A DNA stretch of 64,000 nucleotides. It comes from Rhizophagus clarus (Eukaryota; Glomeromycota; Glomeromycetes; Glomerales; Glomeraceae). This document shows, one piece after another, positions 35,381-48,323 of the stretch. The translations under genes were made by a program, and so were the position numbers. Location: NCBI GenBank assembly GCA_015698045.1, contig BLAL01000026.1, positions 248,001-312,000 on the forward strand. The letters are read 5' to 3'. Each line of letters opens with the position of its first letter. Position 1 is the first letter of the stretch. A model generated the notes under the pieces. That model was not told where the DNA came from and ran no database searches. It saw only the letters and a list, made by a program, of their open reading frames with translations.

Positions 35381-37471
35381 CTGTAATGGAAGATAAAAAG
35401 ATCTTAAATCAGATCACGTTTAATGATTCGGATTTCGGCGTAACGTGCGGTTCACTTTATTTTTCTTTTATCTAATTGTTGATTCATTATGAGCCATATA
35501 ACAATTTCAAATTCATTAAGACTATGGAACACAAAAATTTATCATAAAGTTAAGATTCTTTTTTTGAGACACGAACTTAATTTAATTAAATTTTTACTAC
35601 GACTAAAATAGCTCCTTTTCACGTTTTTAATTATTATTATATAAATACCTTGCATTTATGCATTAACCGATAATGGCGAAAGGATTTGCCTAAAAATGAA
35701 ATTTCGAAACATCGTTATCTAATTATAGCATTATAGACATTCCAACATTAGAATTTGGAATGATCACTAAAAATTCTAACCGCTTACGTACGTACTTGTT
35801 TACTTTCAACCGAATAATTAATACAAATATAGGTTTGTGTCGAATTGCTAATGGGCTTGTACGCTCCGAATATAGTAAAAGATTGTCCATGTACTGATTT
35901 ACTTATATGAATGAACCCATCTTTTTCTCTTACCTGCATAATGAATCAGAAAAAGGAAAAAATTGCGGTTATTGGTAATTCTTGGAATAAAGATGGTATA
36001 TTTCTCACCCTTATATATATTTTGTCAAGGGGGGTTATCTTTGAATTTGCACCTTGTTTGTAAACATTTTGAAGATTTCAAAATAAAAATTATTTTCAGC
36101 ATTAAGTTTCTTTCATCCAATATATTTATTTTGTTACTAAAAAGAGTCGCTCTAATTCTAATAAACTTTTATTGGTTGAAGTAGACATGATAAGGTTTAA
36201 ATCCCATATATATATATATACATATACATATAGATGGAATTATATATAATACTAATCCAAAAAGATCAAAATATGACCGTACTATTATTATTTTTTTTTT
36301 TTAGTATTACAACAATTATTATTATTTATGAAGTTTAACTAATGATTTGTACACATTATTGTTCTTGAAATGATTCATCATTAATTATTTTATGCATTTT
36401 AAAAAGAAAATAAAATTAAAAATTAAAAATATTATTGTATAATTTGTACAAATAATCGCATCATAAACATAAATTCTAAACATTATAAATATACGTAAAA
36501 TGAGTTGATTTATGTTCAGTGGGTTTAAACCACAAAAAAAAAACAAAAAAAAATAAAATAAAATAGTAAATAATAAAAAAAAAAACGAAAAAAACCAAAA
36601 AAAAAATGGTATCCAACAATTATATTATGAGAACCTTATATTCCTCCTCGTTTATTGATATCCAACAAAGACACCAACAAAGACGTATTCGGAGATATCA
36701 AAGACACGCGTTGGTCAATGTACATACGTACAATCTAATAATTCGTTTGCCTCCACAGGCTCCTAATAACTCTCGTGTGAACAGATTTTATAATGGATCT
36801 TCTTTTTATTAAATACATTTCTTCCCTTGCAATGCATGGGTTCATATTTCATATATATAAACACGTATATATACCTCCACGTTCTGTGATCGTCTGCCCC
36901 TCAAGATATTTTCTCAAATTGCTTATCCGACTAGCGATGATAAAACGTGTCTTAGCTTTGTTCGGAGAAAATTTCTCTCTCTTTTTTTTTTTTTTTTCTT
37001 TTTTTTCCTTTAACCAAAAATTAATTATGCCTCTTTCGTTTTTTTAAGTTTTAAGATCAAACCTATAGTATTTCATCATTTTTAAGATACAACAAAATTT
37101 TAAGTTATAATTAAACGTGATCAAACCCCTATTTAATTTAATTCAATTAATTTAAAATATGTAAATGCATATCAGAGTAAATATTAAATATTATTGTGAT
37201 GATCATCACTGTAGATGATGTGGCTTTATAGTCATAAAATTTCCGACTTACTGCGTCGCACGCCATTCATGTGCCACAATATAATGAACAAATTTTATTT
37301 GTAAATAAAATACGTAAATATTTTTTTTCTTTTTTTCTAAAATGTTTATAAAATTATTTTTATTTACAGTAATAATATATTTGTATATATTTTAAGCGAT
37401 TTGTCATATTTACATTAACTGTTTACTAGTTACAAAAAATTAAAATATATACTGTATAATACAAGTAATTC

Positions 37472-37503
<32 letters not shown>

Positions 37504-37737
37504 GGAAGAGAGATTATAAAAAGAAGAAAAAGAAAAAAAAAAGTAAAAAAGATAAATAAATGAAAAAATCATAATAATCATAATTTGAGGGAAAAGGATC
37601 TTTTTGAAAAAAAGATTTCTTTTTCACCAAAGAATACACACTGCCATTTCACTAATAGACTATAGACAAAACAATATTCTTTCAAAATTTCTTTCCTTTT
37701 TATAATTAACAAGTGTTGATACAACACATCATTACGT
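35381..37737. other. Gene-poor stretch with a doubtful 68-codon frame
   Basis: Mostly AT-rich DNA with A runs (36533-36605) and T runs. One ATG frame at 36606-36812 encodes a Gln/Arg-rich 68-residue peptide (IQQRHQQRRIRRYQRH), but it has no recognisable domain and sits straight after an A-rich tract, so I do not call it a gene. A simple GAAAAGAAAAGAAAAG tract lies near 37485-37503. Confidence 0.45.
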
Positions 37738-38004
37738 TTATTGTCCATTTTGTGGAGGAGGATAATATCGAGAATAACCGTTTCCGTTGTTGTAGTACCT
37801 CGAACCGTCAGAATTTTGGTAAAAATAAGAGCCATCCGCATTAGAATAATAAAAAGAACCACCAGGTGCTATACCTCCTCCTCTATGACACCATACATTT
37901 CCTAATCCGTTAATACCATAAGACTGATAAGTTTGGTTATAATTGCAAGGTCGATATGAAGAGGATGGACAGGGATCATAATCTCCTATTACTTGTCTAG
38001 ACAT
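37738..38004 (-). CDS. Small Tyr/Gly/Asn/Ser-rich protein
   Basis: A single-exon frame of 88 residues. The N-terminal half has four cysteines (CPSSSYRPCN and one in WCHRGG). The C-terminal half consists of short aromatic repeats, GGSFYYSNADGSYFYQ then NSDGSRYYNNGNGYSRYY, built on an xxDGSxYY unit. This low-complexity but clearly coding composition, inside AT-rich DNA, supports a real gene. Similar short DGSYYY proteins occur in other fungi to my recollection, without known function. There is no signal peptide, so it is probably intracellular and perhaps condensate-prone, which is inference. Confidence 0.6.
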   Translation of the reverse strand: MSRQVIGDYDPCPSSSYRPCNYNQTYQSYGINGLGNVWCHRGGGIAPGGSFYYSNADGSYFYQNSDGSRYYNNGNGYSRYYPPPQNGQ

Positions 38005-41000
38005 ATTCCAAAAGATTTATATTGAAGGTAAGAATTTTTTTTTTTTTTTTTTACATGGTGATATTTATAATAAATTAATAATAGTCCATTGTTAAATCTT
38101 CACGCGCTACAATATTGAGCAAAAAAAGGTGATTAATAATAAGATATTTCTAGAATAAATTTTTTCATTTACAAAATGATGCGATTATAAAGGAAATTAT
38201 TAAATGAATCTCTCTTTTTTTTTTTAATTTCGGTTACGAAAAATGAATCAAACATCCACAAATATCACACGTTTATTTCCGGCATAATCTGAATGGCATT
38301 TCATTTTCCATTAAAATATCTAAACGGAGATGAATTTCCACTTTAATTATTCCGTTAAAAGACAAAAAGACCTCGTGTTAAGGAATTCTTTGATTTTATC
38401 ATTGTAATCTTGACATTTTTTGCCGAGGCGTGTTTTTTTGATTGTTTAAAGTAATGATCAACGAAACTTCTTTAGCCGAATTCGTGTAACATTTAATACT
38501 GTTAGTTCAAAAATGTACTGTATTTGAATGAGACATGAGACATCCTTACAATTAAAAAAAATATATAAACCTGAATATAAAAAAAGTGCTCTATCTATGG
38601 ATAAATTTGTCTATGTAAACTTGTACATCTTTATCAAGAGCTTTGCCAAGAAATTAATTTTGATAATATTACAAATTACACGTGAATATGGATCTGCAAG
38701 CTATTTTTTTTACTTATGAAAATTTATGTAACAAACAAAAGAAACGAATCGGGTTGGTTTTACTCTTTCCTTTTTTTTTTTTTAATAATTAATTAGCCAA
38801 TATTCTACCAGAAAAAAAAGTAATCGCTTTGGAAAATAAAGCTAGAAGAATATTAGGGTTATTATGAGTAGAATGAATTTTAAAAGTATGAATTATGTGT
38901 ATATAATGAATGATATTTGTTATTCTTATTGATATTGTCTCGGAAAAAAATGAGATATCGTAAATAAAACTATGCATGTAGCTCGACCCTGCTGTGATTC
39001 ATTGTTAGGGGTTAGTGTAACAAGTAAATTCATTGGAACATGCGTTGCTCAAATTTATGCAGGGCTCTGAATTCTAAAGGTCCGTACTCCAATACCTGCA
39101 TAGCTGCATAGGAGTTCCAAATATATTAGTAGTACTTCATACTATTAATGTTTCCCTTTCTGTCTTTAATTCTGTTGGGGTTCGTCCTTCCGGATATTTT
39201 AGGGTAATTGCAAAGGTGGGTGCTAGCTTTTCTTTTTATGCTTTCATTTATATGATCTCGTATCGTTTAGAAAATTTTTAATTGTTAATATAAAACGGAG
39301 TATTAAGTTTAAAAAATAAGTCTATTTTCTCATGCAATTAATAATTTGATCGACAACACGCCAATGACTATCAACTGCGACATTGTTACATAATAATCCT
39401 CATTAGTTCCCAGATCTAAAAATAAAAATTTGCATAAAATCTCTGATCTATTTTTAGGTGAACCGGTTTGCTTAGAATTACTTAGTGGTGATCCTTCTCT
39501 CTTTCTCCATTCAAAATTTTGTTATGAAAAAAATTCCAGGAAAAATAAACTCATAATTCAAAGAATCAAGTTTTTTTGGTCAGAGACTGATTTTTACGCC
39601 TTCCACATCATGTCCGTAAGGTATTCTATGCATAGGTTTTTGGAGTTGATCACGAGACTTCATAAGGAACTTTATATTCACGAAAGGTATATATGTCAAT
39701 CCGCAGTAATTAACTATTGAAAGTTCGACTCTCACTCTCAGGTTTGACCCTGTACAGTGTTAGCTTTTGTTGGTTACCAGTTCGAAAAAGAATTATTTCA
39801 AACAAGATATTTGATACGATTCCAACAAATTTTCTTAAAATTAGTGAACTTGACTTGAGTTCTTTATATGAATTTGTCTTATTCCATACAATAAATAGTC
39901 CTTCGCCACGCTCCGAGAAATAAAATACGTCGCGTTGTAAGTCTGGATAAGAGGCTAGCCTCCTTAGGACTAGGATGTGGTGAAAATTTGGGAAAGGACG
40001 ACGATTATCTTCAGACACACCTCACGATGCTAGCCTATATAAAGATAAATGGAATAGGGTTAAAAACGTCGAAGAATTCACCAAATCTATACCTATTTTT
40101 ATTAGTTTAGTCGGCTATATGTCACGTGCTGTAGTTGATGGTATGATCAATGATGGTAGGGAGCAAAACGGGAAACAGGGAGCGTGATACACTGTGACAA
40201 ATGGTTACGTGTAATAGTTACTGCGCCATAAGACACCAATCCCATAATTTTTATAAACTTTAAATTTTAATATAAATAATCGAGCTTGTTATAAGCAATT
40301 TTCCTTAACTTTTCCCATGAGGTGCTCGCAGATCGTATAAACCTTTCGCCTTTTACTAAAGGTTTCCGTGTGAGTACCTCGATGCAGTGGGATAATGAAT
40401 TTTTGGAAATTCCTATTGAGGGATTTTTTTTTTTATAATTTTTAGCGGGTTGGGTGTTAAATTGGGGAATATATTTTTTACATTTTGTTATAATATCTGA
40501 TATTATTTGAAAAAATTTTTCCACACTAAATTTTTCTTTTAAATATTAATCGATAATCGGCGCGTATCCATCCGTTATGTTTTCACAGTCACGTAATTGC
40601 CGCTTTACACCTCAACATCGGAATTAGATTTCCCATCCGCTTTTTCATCTGATTTCAAAAATATTGAAATTATTGAAATCATTTTATTTGATTCTACCAT
40701 ACTTATATATAAATTCGTGGCGCATCTGCCGTGATCATTAAATAACTAATATTTGTTCAAAGCCCAGTCTGTCATTTCAATTAAGGCTATCGTTAATGCA
40801 CCAGTTATTAAAAAAGCTATGTAAGATCTAAGATTTTTATTATTGAGAAAAACATCAGAAAAACATAAAACATATTCCTACTATGTGAGTATAATGGATT
40901 GTTAATAAGAAGACTTTACCCAGCCAGTTAGATCAAATGGTTATTCTCACTTTGTCACCACACATTTTGTTGGGGAAAACCCCGTTTAACTGTATTTCGT

Positions 41001-41894
41001 TAATCCCCTCTGCAAATTAATCCATACTCGAATAGAGTGAATATATGTGACTCGCACGTCGCATATTCCTTTGGTAAGAATTTTTCGGTGATCGATCTCA
41101 TATGACTGACCTATGCTGGTTGCATCGCTTAGGACACACAAAATTTTGTTTGTATTTCAAGAAATCGGCCTAATCAATTTCTGTCAGAAAAATCCAAGTA
41201 AAAATATAACATAAATAAAATAGTACCGTGATATGATCATTTTGCCAAAGGTATAGAAAAAAAAAACAGCTTTACTGAATACTGATTATAATTAATTACA
41301 ATTTTATTTGTAATAAAAATCAGAAAATTTTTCAATACACTCGGAATTATGTATATACAACATAATATGCAGAATAAAATTAACTTTGTAAATTAACTAT
41401 TAATTGATACTATAACATGTTCTTTTCATCTTATTCTTCAGGTTCTTAGTAGTAGCATAGAAATCTGGAAAGATCGTACAAAGAGGTTTTCTAATAAACT
41501 CGCGTACAGTTCCGTTTTGCACGATTCATCCCAACCAATCCCTCTCTTTTTTCAAGTATTCGGCTGATCTTTAAGATTCCCCAAGTGGCCACAATACTTG
41601 ACGTTTGTCATCCCATTTAAAAACAACAACTTCTCATATGTTTAAATTTTTATAAAAGGTTATTGAACAGTTTTAGGAATATTACATCTGATCTCACGTG
41701 ATGTGACATTGACTGTCTGTGGCACCTATGCATTCCATAGACCATAGGTAAACTGTAGAATATCATGCAATCAGTATTGACTCATTTATTCTTATGTTCC
41801 TATACAGTTTAGTTTATGATATATTAAATTTTCCAGTATAAAAATCACAACCTTTTCTTTAAAACCATAAGAAAAATAAGAAAAACTCATAAAT
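38005..41894. other. Long gene-poor stretch
   Basis: Nearly 3.9 kb without a gene I can support. The part from about 38980 to 41130 is less AT-rich and carries several 60-100 codon frames on both strands (39430-39720 plus, 39710-40018 minus, 40267-40524 minus), none with a recognisable domain or splice continuity. They may be remnants of an older gene or repeat. Confidence 0.45.
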
Positions 41895-42429
41895 ATGTCT
41901 GAAGTTCAGTTTCCTCAGTCTCAGTTTTCTCATTTTACAGAAAAACAACTGGAAAGAGCAAGTAAAAATTTTAAGTCTTCTATAAATTGGATTAAATATA
42001 AAGAGTGGGTAGAAGCTGGAAAGCCTTTTAAAGAACATGATGAATTATTATCTATAAATCAGACAGATCAGAAACTTGAAAATGGATCTTTTTATAACAG
42101 ACCAGTTAGTAAGTCTATTGAATTTGTATTTATTCCACTACCTCATTTTTATATATATATTTAGTTAATAATAAAATTTTTTTTAAGAAACCAAATTATG
42201 TAATATTATTAAACAAAAAGAATAAGAATATGGAGTTAACTCTCACAAAAGTGTTGGAAAGGTCAACCAAATCATCAGAAAAAAGAATAATGATATTACT
42301 TTCACTAATAGAACTAAAATTACTGTTTGTAACAAGGGTGAATATTGTAGTAAAACTTTTGGATCCAATCCAATTTCTGACACTATTGAACTATACAAAA
42401 AAAATACTTTAAGACCTAGAAAAAGATAA
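41895..42429 (+). CDS. Small two-exon protein of unknown family
   Basis: Exons 41895-42108 and 42227-42429 join through a canonical GTAAGT donor and an AAG acceptor to 138 residues in frame. Exon 1 reads FTEKQLERASKNFKSSINWI then KEWVEAGKPFKEHDELL; exon 2 reads GVNSHKSVGKVNQIIRKKNN, NRTKITVCNKGEYCSKTFGS and ends KKNTLRPRKR. The protein is basic, with two cysteines in CNKGEYC and a basic tail, so nucleic-acid binding is possible. No domain is recognised. Codon structure on both sides of the intron, with stops in the other frames, supports a real gene. It lies about 2 kb from the Crypton-type recombinase and may be part of the same mobile neighbourhood (inference). Confidence 0.6.
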
Positions 42430-44279
42430 TATTCTTAATAGCATAATTAGTCTTAATATTAATGGAAAAATTAGGAAATTTAAATTTGATCAAAAATGTA
42501 ACAAAATAAAACTAGTTGGAAAAAATTAGAACTTACAATGTTGTATTTAAAGAATCATATATGTATATATTAATTTTGCCAAATTATCATTTTTTAATAT
42601 TACATCATTTAAAAGAAAGGTGATTTAGATTTGGCTTATTTTTGTGATCATGATTTTTATACGATTTTCTCAACTTATTTTCCACAAATAAGATCTTTTA
42701 AAAACTGTAATATTTTTTTATTACATAATATGAAATAATATGTAATTTTTTTTATACAAATAATAAATTAAAGTACATTTTTACATAGCTATATATTTTT
42801 TTGTAAATGTGAAATTGTGATTGATTTTCTCATCTTTATGTAATAAATCTATTTCACAATTTTAGGTTTACTACAAAACATATACAGTAAAAAGTAAATC
42901 CTTCTAGTTAATGATTTTTTTGCAAATTCAGTTTAGTAAATCTAAGTAATCTTACTTCTATATCAAAATCAAATCATAAAATATGTGAAAATTTTGAATA
43001 CTCTTCTTGTTATATTGACATATTAATTTTTTTTAAGTAAATTATGACTTCAGTATATAAAACTAAATTTCAGTAAAGATGAATATTAAATAGATTATTA
43101 TAAAATCTTTGGTTTTAGAATGCAGTATGATGATAGTCAAAGAAATAAAAGTATTGTATGCTTTTCAATAAAATCAGAGAATTCAAAATCCCATTTAATG
43201 AGATGTTAAAATTATATTCTAAATCAAGTCTGAATACCTGAAAACATCTTTAGTTAAAAACATAGTAAGAAAGAAGACTAAATCAGGTAAAATGATCAAG
43301 AATTATATTACTTAAAAAATGTATAGTGCAAAAATTTTCTTGGCTAAATTCTTGCCAGAGTTTGTGATATAACAATTTATATTATTTCATCTATTTGTCC
43401 TAAAGATCTTTAATCATATATAATATGTAATCCATTTAATAGTTTTAAAATTCTAACATTTTCTGGGATCAGCTAACATATCCATAAATACATTATATTT
43501 TATTGGCCAAAATGTAGTGGATTTAAAAATATATTAAATAGTTATTCTTTTATTTTTCAGATATATTAAAAAGGTATTTGGTAAATTCTTTAAGTATAAT
43601 ATTATGATGATGAGCCAACTGAACTTGATAAAATTCCTTCACCAGAACAGGCTATATAATTCTATCTGATATATAGTTTACTAGGATTTTATCAATCATC
43701 TCTTTGACATCATTATTAACTATTCAAAATTTGTTATCATCTTTGGTATCATTATCTATTTAAATTCATTATCAGTATCATATTCTAATAATCTTAGAAC
43801 CTTTAAAATTCATATTTTCTATCCAGATTATTATTAAATCTAAGATCAGAATTAAAATCAGAATTGATTAATAAGGTTTTATTATATAGATAGTATTAAA
43901 ATGTACATATCTTTGATTTAACACCTGATATTTGAAAATGATCTGATCATTTAACCATTCAAATGATTTGATTAATCATTTATCATTATTTCTAATTTTT
44001 TATTATTTAATTATTTTTTAATTTTACATTTAAATAATTCAGGTCATTTGTTATTTAAATTATTTGTTATTTCAAATCATTTACTAAATACAGAAAAACC
44101 TTGCTTATAAGTAGTATCATAAATAAGGGTATTTGTTTGGTTGTGTAAAACTTTTTATTATATATCCTTATAGGATCACACTATATATTTTTTTACATTT
44201 ATTGAATAGCTTTATTAGAGATATATATAATAAATGAACATTGTCTTGTTACATATAAATCATGAATACATTAACTTTA
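42430..44279. other. AT-rich stretch between the small gene and the recombinase
   Basis: About 1.85 kb with frequent stops in all frames. No repeat ends, coding exons or RNAs were recognised. Confidence 0.5.
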
Positions 44280-45972
44280 TTAGTTTTTCATATTATTAAA
44301 ATTAAATGAACAATTATGAAATGTAATTTTGGCATTAGGTTGTTTTAATAAATCTTGAAAACTTTCAATATCAACGTTTGAATTAGAAATATTTTTATCA
44401 TTTTCGTCTTCTTGAAGTGGTTCTTTCATTTTTTTATCATTGTTAACGCTAACTTGTTGCAGAGAAATATTTTCTGCCAATAATTCAAATATAAATAAGA
44501 ATTTCAAATGTTTAAAATATAGTTCTATTAAATAATATAGTACCTTTAGCAACTTGCAGTGCAGAACGAAATCCAGGTGTTGAAATTATATCAGGTGTTA
44601 TGTCAATATTCTGATTATCATTGTTTTGCTCATTAATGATCATTGAAGTAGTACTACATGACGTTAAAGTGTTTTGATCTGTATATAAAAATAAATTAAT
44701 CTATTACTTTAGTATAATAAAAATTACTAATAGTACCAGGCATAAAAATGGCTTCAACTAATCCATTTAATGAAACATTTTGAAGTTTTTCACTTGATCG
44801 CTCGTATGATTTCAATCCACTTATAGATTTATGTCGGGATACAGACATAACTTTAATATCTGTAAAATTCAACTCTTTTAATAAAGAGACTAAGGATTTA
44901 CGCCCAGAATGATTAGTAATTTTTCTTCCTTCAGCAGAAATTCCACATTCAACAGCAAGATTATGAAGGAATCCTTGTAATCGAAGTTTTCCTATTTGAT
45001 TTTTCAAATACCATTTACCCTGATAAATATATACTAAAAGATAAAACAATTAAATTAATAATAATATTATTATTGATTAATTACTATATATATAGTCTTA
45101 CCATCTTCATCTGTTATTTCTTGTAAATAAAAATTTTCTTTGGCATTAATAGGACGTTTGGTAAAAAATAAATCATAATCTGCAATAATACTTGGATGAC
45201 CTGGAATTCGTAATTTATCACCAGAACCATTATTTGGGTCTTCAATACCTCCTTGTTTTGTCTTTGATCGTGTAATATTTACATCATAACCCCCATCATA
45301 TCGTTTTTGAAAATGATTAAATTTTAATTTATAGTGTTCCCCACCATGAAGACCAAGAAAAAGTGCATTATAAAAAAAGATTCTTTTTAAAAGTCCTGAT
45401 GGAGTTTCTTGAGTAAGTATAGGAGATTGTAATATCTGTTGACATTCTTCAATAGTAAGAGGTGAAGATCCATTTTTTATACCTTTACCAAGTTCAGCTA
45501 ATTCTTTCAATTTACCATCAAGTATCAAATGTAAATCAGGAAATTGCTTTTGATCAAGTAAATCAACTGGTCGTAATGGAGAATACATATTTAGATGTCG
45601 ATTTAATGCATGCATTGCATTAATAATAGATGATGTTGAATACTCTTCTCCATTTTGTTGTTTCATTACTGTAACATAATCAGATATTTGTTCTTCCAAG
45701 TCTTTTAAGTTGGTGATATTCTCGCAATTACCAGCCAGTCCAATTGTTTTACGATATTTTTCAAATTTTTTAAGCCAGTTATTCGTTGATAAATGGGTAT
45801 TTTCAACAACAGACTTTTGTTTATAATATTCTTTTTGTTCTTTCGTAGGTTTAGTATAAACAACTGAAGAAGATATCTAATAAAATACAAAATCATAACA
45901 TTTAATGATAATTAATAATATACAATTATACAGTATGACAATAATAACCTTATTTTTTCGCGGAACTTTCAT
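44280..45972 (-). CDS. Crypton-type tyrosine recombinase, full-length frame
   Basis: Five exons, 45972-45949, 45876-45102, 45033-44737, 44678-44544 and 44473-44280, join in frame to 474 residues. The N-terminal half (LSTNNWLKKFEKYRKTIG and SIINAMHALNRHLNMY) is the SAM-like DNA-binding part. The catalytic half has FLGLHGGEHYKLKFNHF, where other Crypton/KIAA1958-like proteins have LRGGEH, then SKTKQGG, NHSGRKSLVSLL (H-x-x-R), RHKSISGLKSY with the candidate catalytic Tyr. The Asn/Ser-rich tail ends in ITFHNCSFNF. Cryptons are DNA transposons that move by a tyrosine recombinase. Here the first catalytic Arg is His, so activity is doubtful, yet the frame is whole. Element ends were not identified. 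Confidence 0.85.
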
Positions 45973-46122
45973 GTTGAAGCTTGAAAAAAAAAAGAGTATT
46001 GTAAAGTAAAAAAAAAAAGAGTATTGTAAAGTAAAAAAAAAAAGTAAAATTATTTAAACAAATAGACTATAAATAAACTTTCTGATTTTATAGTGTGATC
46101 GTGAGAGTCTATATAATAAAAC

Positions 46123-46275
46123 ACTTATTGTATAGGTCTTTAAGCAATACTCTGCTATTTTCGATTTCAGCAATTTGATGGCCAGATTGTGCCACTTACG
46201 TGGCACAATCTGAGCCTATCAAATGGCCTCAATCGAAAACAGCACGTTATTGCCTAAATACTATACAATAAGTAT
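46123..46275. repeat. Fold-back palindrome of about 150 bp
   Basis: Two arms of about 70 bp are imperfect reverse complements: ACTTATTGTATAG at the left end matches CTATACAATAAGT at the right end. The centre is a near-perfect hairpin, AGATTGTGCCAC and GTGGCACAATCT separated by TTAC, near 46193-46220. No clear target duplication is seen. It lies 150 bp upstream of the recombinase start, and its GC content is above the surroundings. It is either a MITE/fold-back element or a structured regulatory site. Confidence 0.8.
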
Positions 46276-46660
46276 ATAGTATCAGCTAGTAGAATTTAAT
46301 AATTGTTAAAAGTTATGAGAATTTATGCGTAATATGATGTTTGTTAAGAACTGTGTGATGTAAGATTTGCATAAATATTATGTATATTACCTTTCAGCTG
46401 ATATTTTTTTCTTTCTTTAGCTTTAGTTTCAGAATTTTTCATAGTAATAAGGATAACTTAGGATTATGAAGATGTGTATACTAATTTTTTAACCATCTTT
46501 ATTGATATATAAAGGGATGAAGATTAACAAAATAATGAAATGTAGTGAATAATTATTGATAAAAATCTGGAAAATGTTTTCTTTTATTAAACATTTATAC
46601 TATAAAATAAACAAGAAATTCATAGTTATTTTTTTTAAATCTAAGTGAAACTAGATAATA

Positions 46661-46817
46661 TGGGGTCTTTGCAATAGAAAGGTACGAAACTCAAAAAAAT
46701 TTTTAAATTTACTTTATATGCTAATTATATTTTTTATGCTAAAATAAGTGTAAATTTAATATTAATTAAATTTTTATTTTTTTTTGAGTTTCGTATCTTT
46801 CTATTGCAAAGACCCCA
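46661..46817. mobile_element. Non-autonomous element (MITE) flanked by TA
   Basis: Terminal inverted repeats of about 34 bp start TGGGGTCTTTGCAATAGAAA; the right end is the reverse complement with one mismatch (G versus A). The 157-bp element is flanked on both sides by TA (46659-46660 and 46818-46819), as expected for the Tc1/mariner group. The interior is AT-rich and non-coding. Confidence 0.85.
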
Positions 46818-48323
46818 TATAAATAAAAAATAAGTCTTATCTCTTGTGATAAATATACTTAACACAAATAATAATACTATTCTTACTTCTAGTATCCATA
46901 TTTCAAAGATGAACTCATGTATTTTATATAAAGAGAGATTATTGGCTTTTATTTTTTTAGTAGTATTATAAGACAACCCTTTAACTGCTGATGAAAATAT
47001 TACTTCCAGTATATTTGAAAAACTCAATCCCAATGAGTGAGAATACTGATGCAATTTATATAAATAAACTAAGATTGTTGGCAAAGAGAAACAAAGTTCA
47101 TCTAAGATTACCAAGAAACTTCTGATCAGATAACTACTAGCTTTATTATGATTGTTAATATTATATTTGATAATTCCAAAAATGTGGATAACTTACAAAT
47201 CCAATATTCTATATATAAAAAATATTTTAAAAAATCTTTTTAAAATTCTCAAAACCAACTATTTTTTATTCTGCAAGCATATTGTATATTATGATTGCAT
47301 CAAGAATTCTTGCAAAATATACCCTATTTATCTTTCATCTAAAATAAAATTAGAAATATTAACTCTAATAAAATCAGATCCAAGTGATACATAGAAAAAA
47401 TTATACAGTATTTACCAAAAATTCATCTAATAAAAAAGTGAAAAAAACTAGTAAAAAAAAGGTATTAAGCATATTAAAAAACTTATTAAAAAATTATTAA
47501 CCAATGGATACTAGATGTAGCTAGAGAGAATTTAGAAGTAAAAATATAATTTGAAAATAAATCTGATTGATCTTATATTACAACTGAATCTTTATTGGTT
47601 ATAAGATTCTTACTGATAAGTGATAATAAACCAGAAGACCTAACTGGATACATAAAATTTGTTTCACTTAAAAAACTAAATCACTATGATAAATATAAAC
47701 AATACGTTCCTCACAGTCACATGCCAGATAACACTTATATCAGTTATATGTCACTTTTTTTTATATGGTTAAGATTAATAAAACTTAGTACATAAAAAAG
47801 TTATGCTATTTAAAAAAAATTGTTATGATAAACAAATATTATACAAAATAAATATATTGCTGATCTTTATTTATTACATACTTATTTGTCATTGAGGTGG
47901 TCAGATGATTACTTTAATGACTATCTAATATGGCACATAAAAAACATATGCTTTTAATAATAGTTTTACATATTATAAAAGTGTATTATTTTTTATAAAG
48001 ATAACACTAATACAGTACTGATACTAATGAAAAAAACATAATACAGTATTAAAATTTAAAGTATTTTTTTTATTTTATATAATATTTTCTTATATTTCAG
48101 TTTATTTAAATGCATATTTTTTATAATAAATTTTTTTTTAATATTATACATATATGTGATAAACATTTTATAATTTTTAATTATGATATAATATATTATT
48201 TTTTTTATGCTATAAAAGCACTTTTTAATAAGCTAAATTTATTTATTTAAGATACATTGTAATATTTGTATCGTCTTTTTTCTGTTAAATTTTATAACAT
48301 CATTAACAATCTTTTAGATTTCA
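46818..48323. other. AT-rich stretch with decayed frames
   Basis: No gene is supported. A 66-codon frame near 47595-47795 has coding-like composition (NKPEDLTGYIKFVSLKKL) but no domain or splice partners, and may be the remnant of an old element. Confidence 0.4.

Noticed and set aside
36606-36812. A 68-codon Gln/Arg-rich frame
   Set aside because: It follows an A-rich tract, has no domain and no supporting context.
39430-40524. Several 60-100 codon frames on both strands in a less AT-rich patch
   Set aside because: They overlap one another on opposite strands, lack domains and do not join by splicing.
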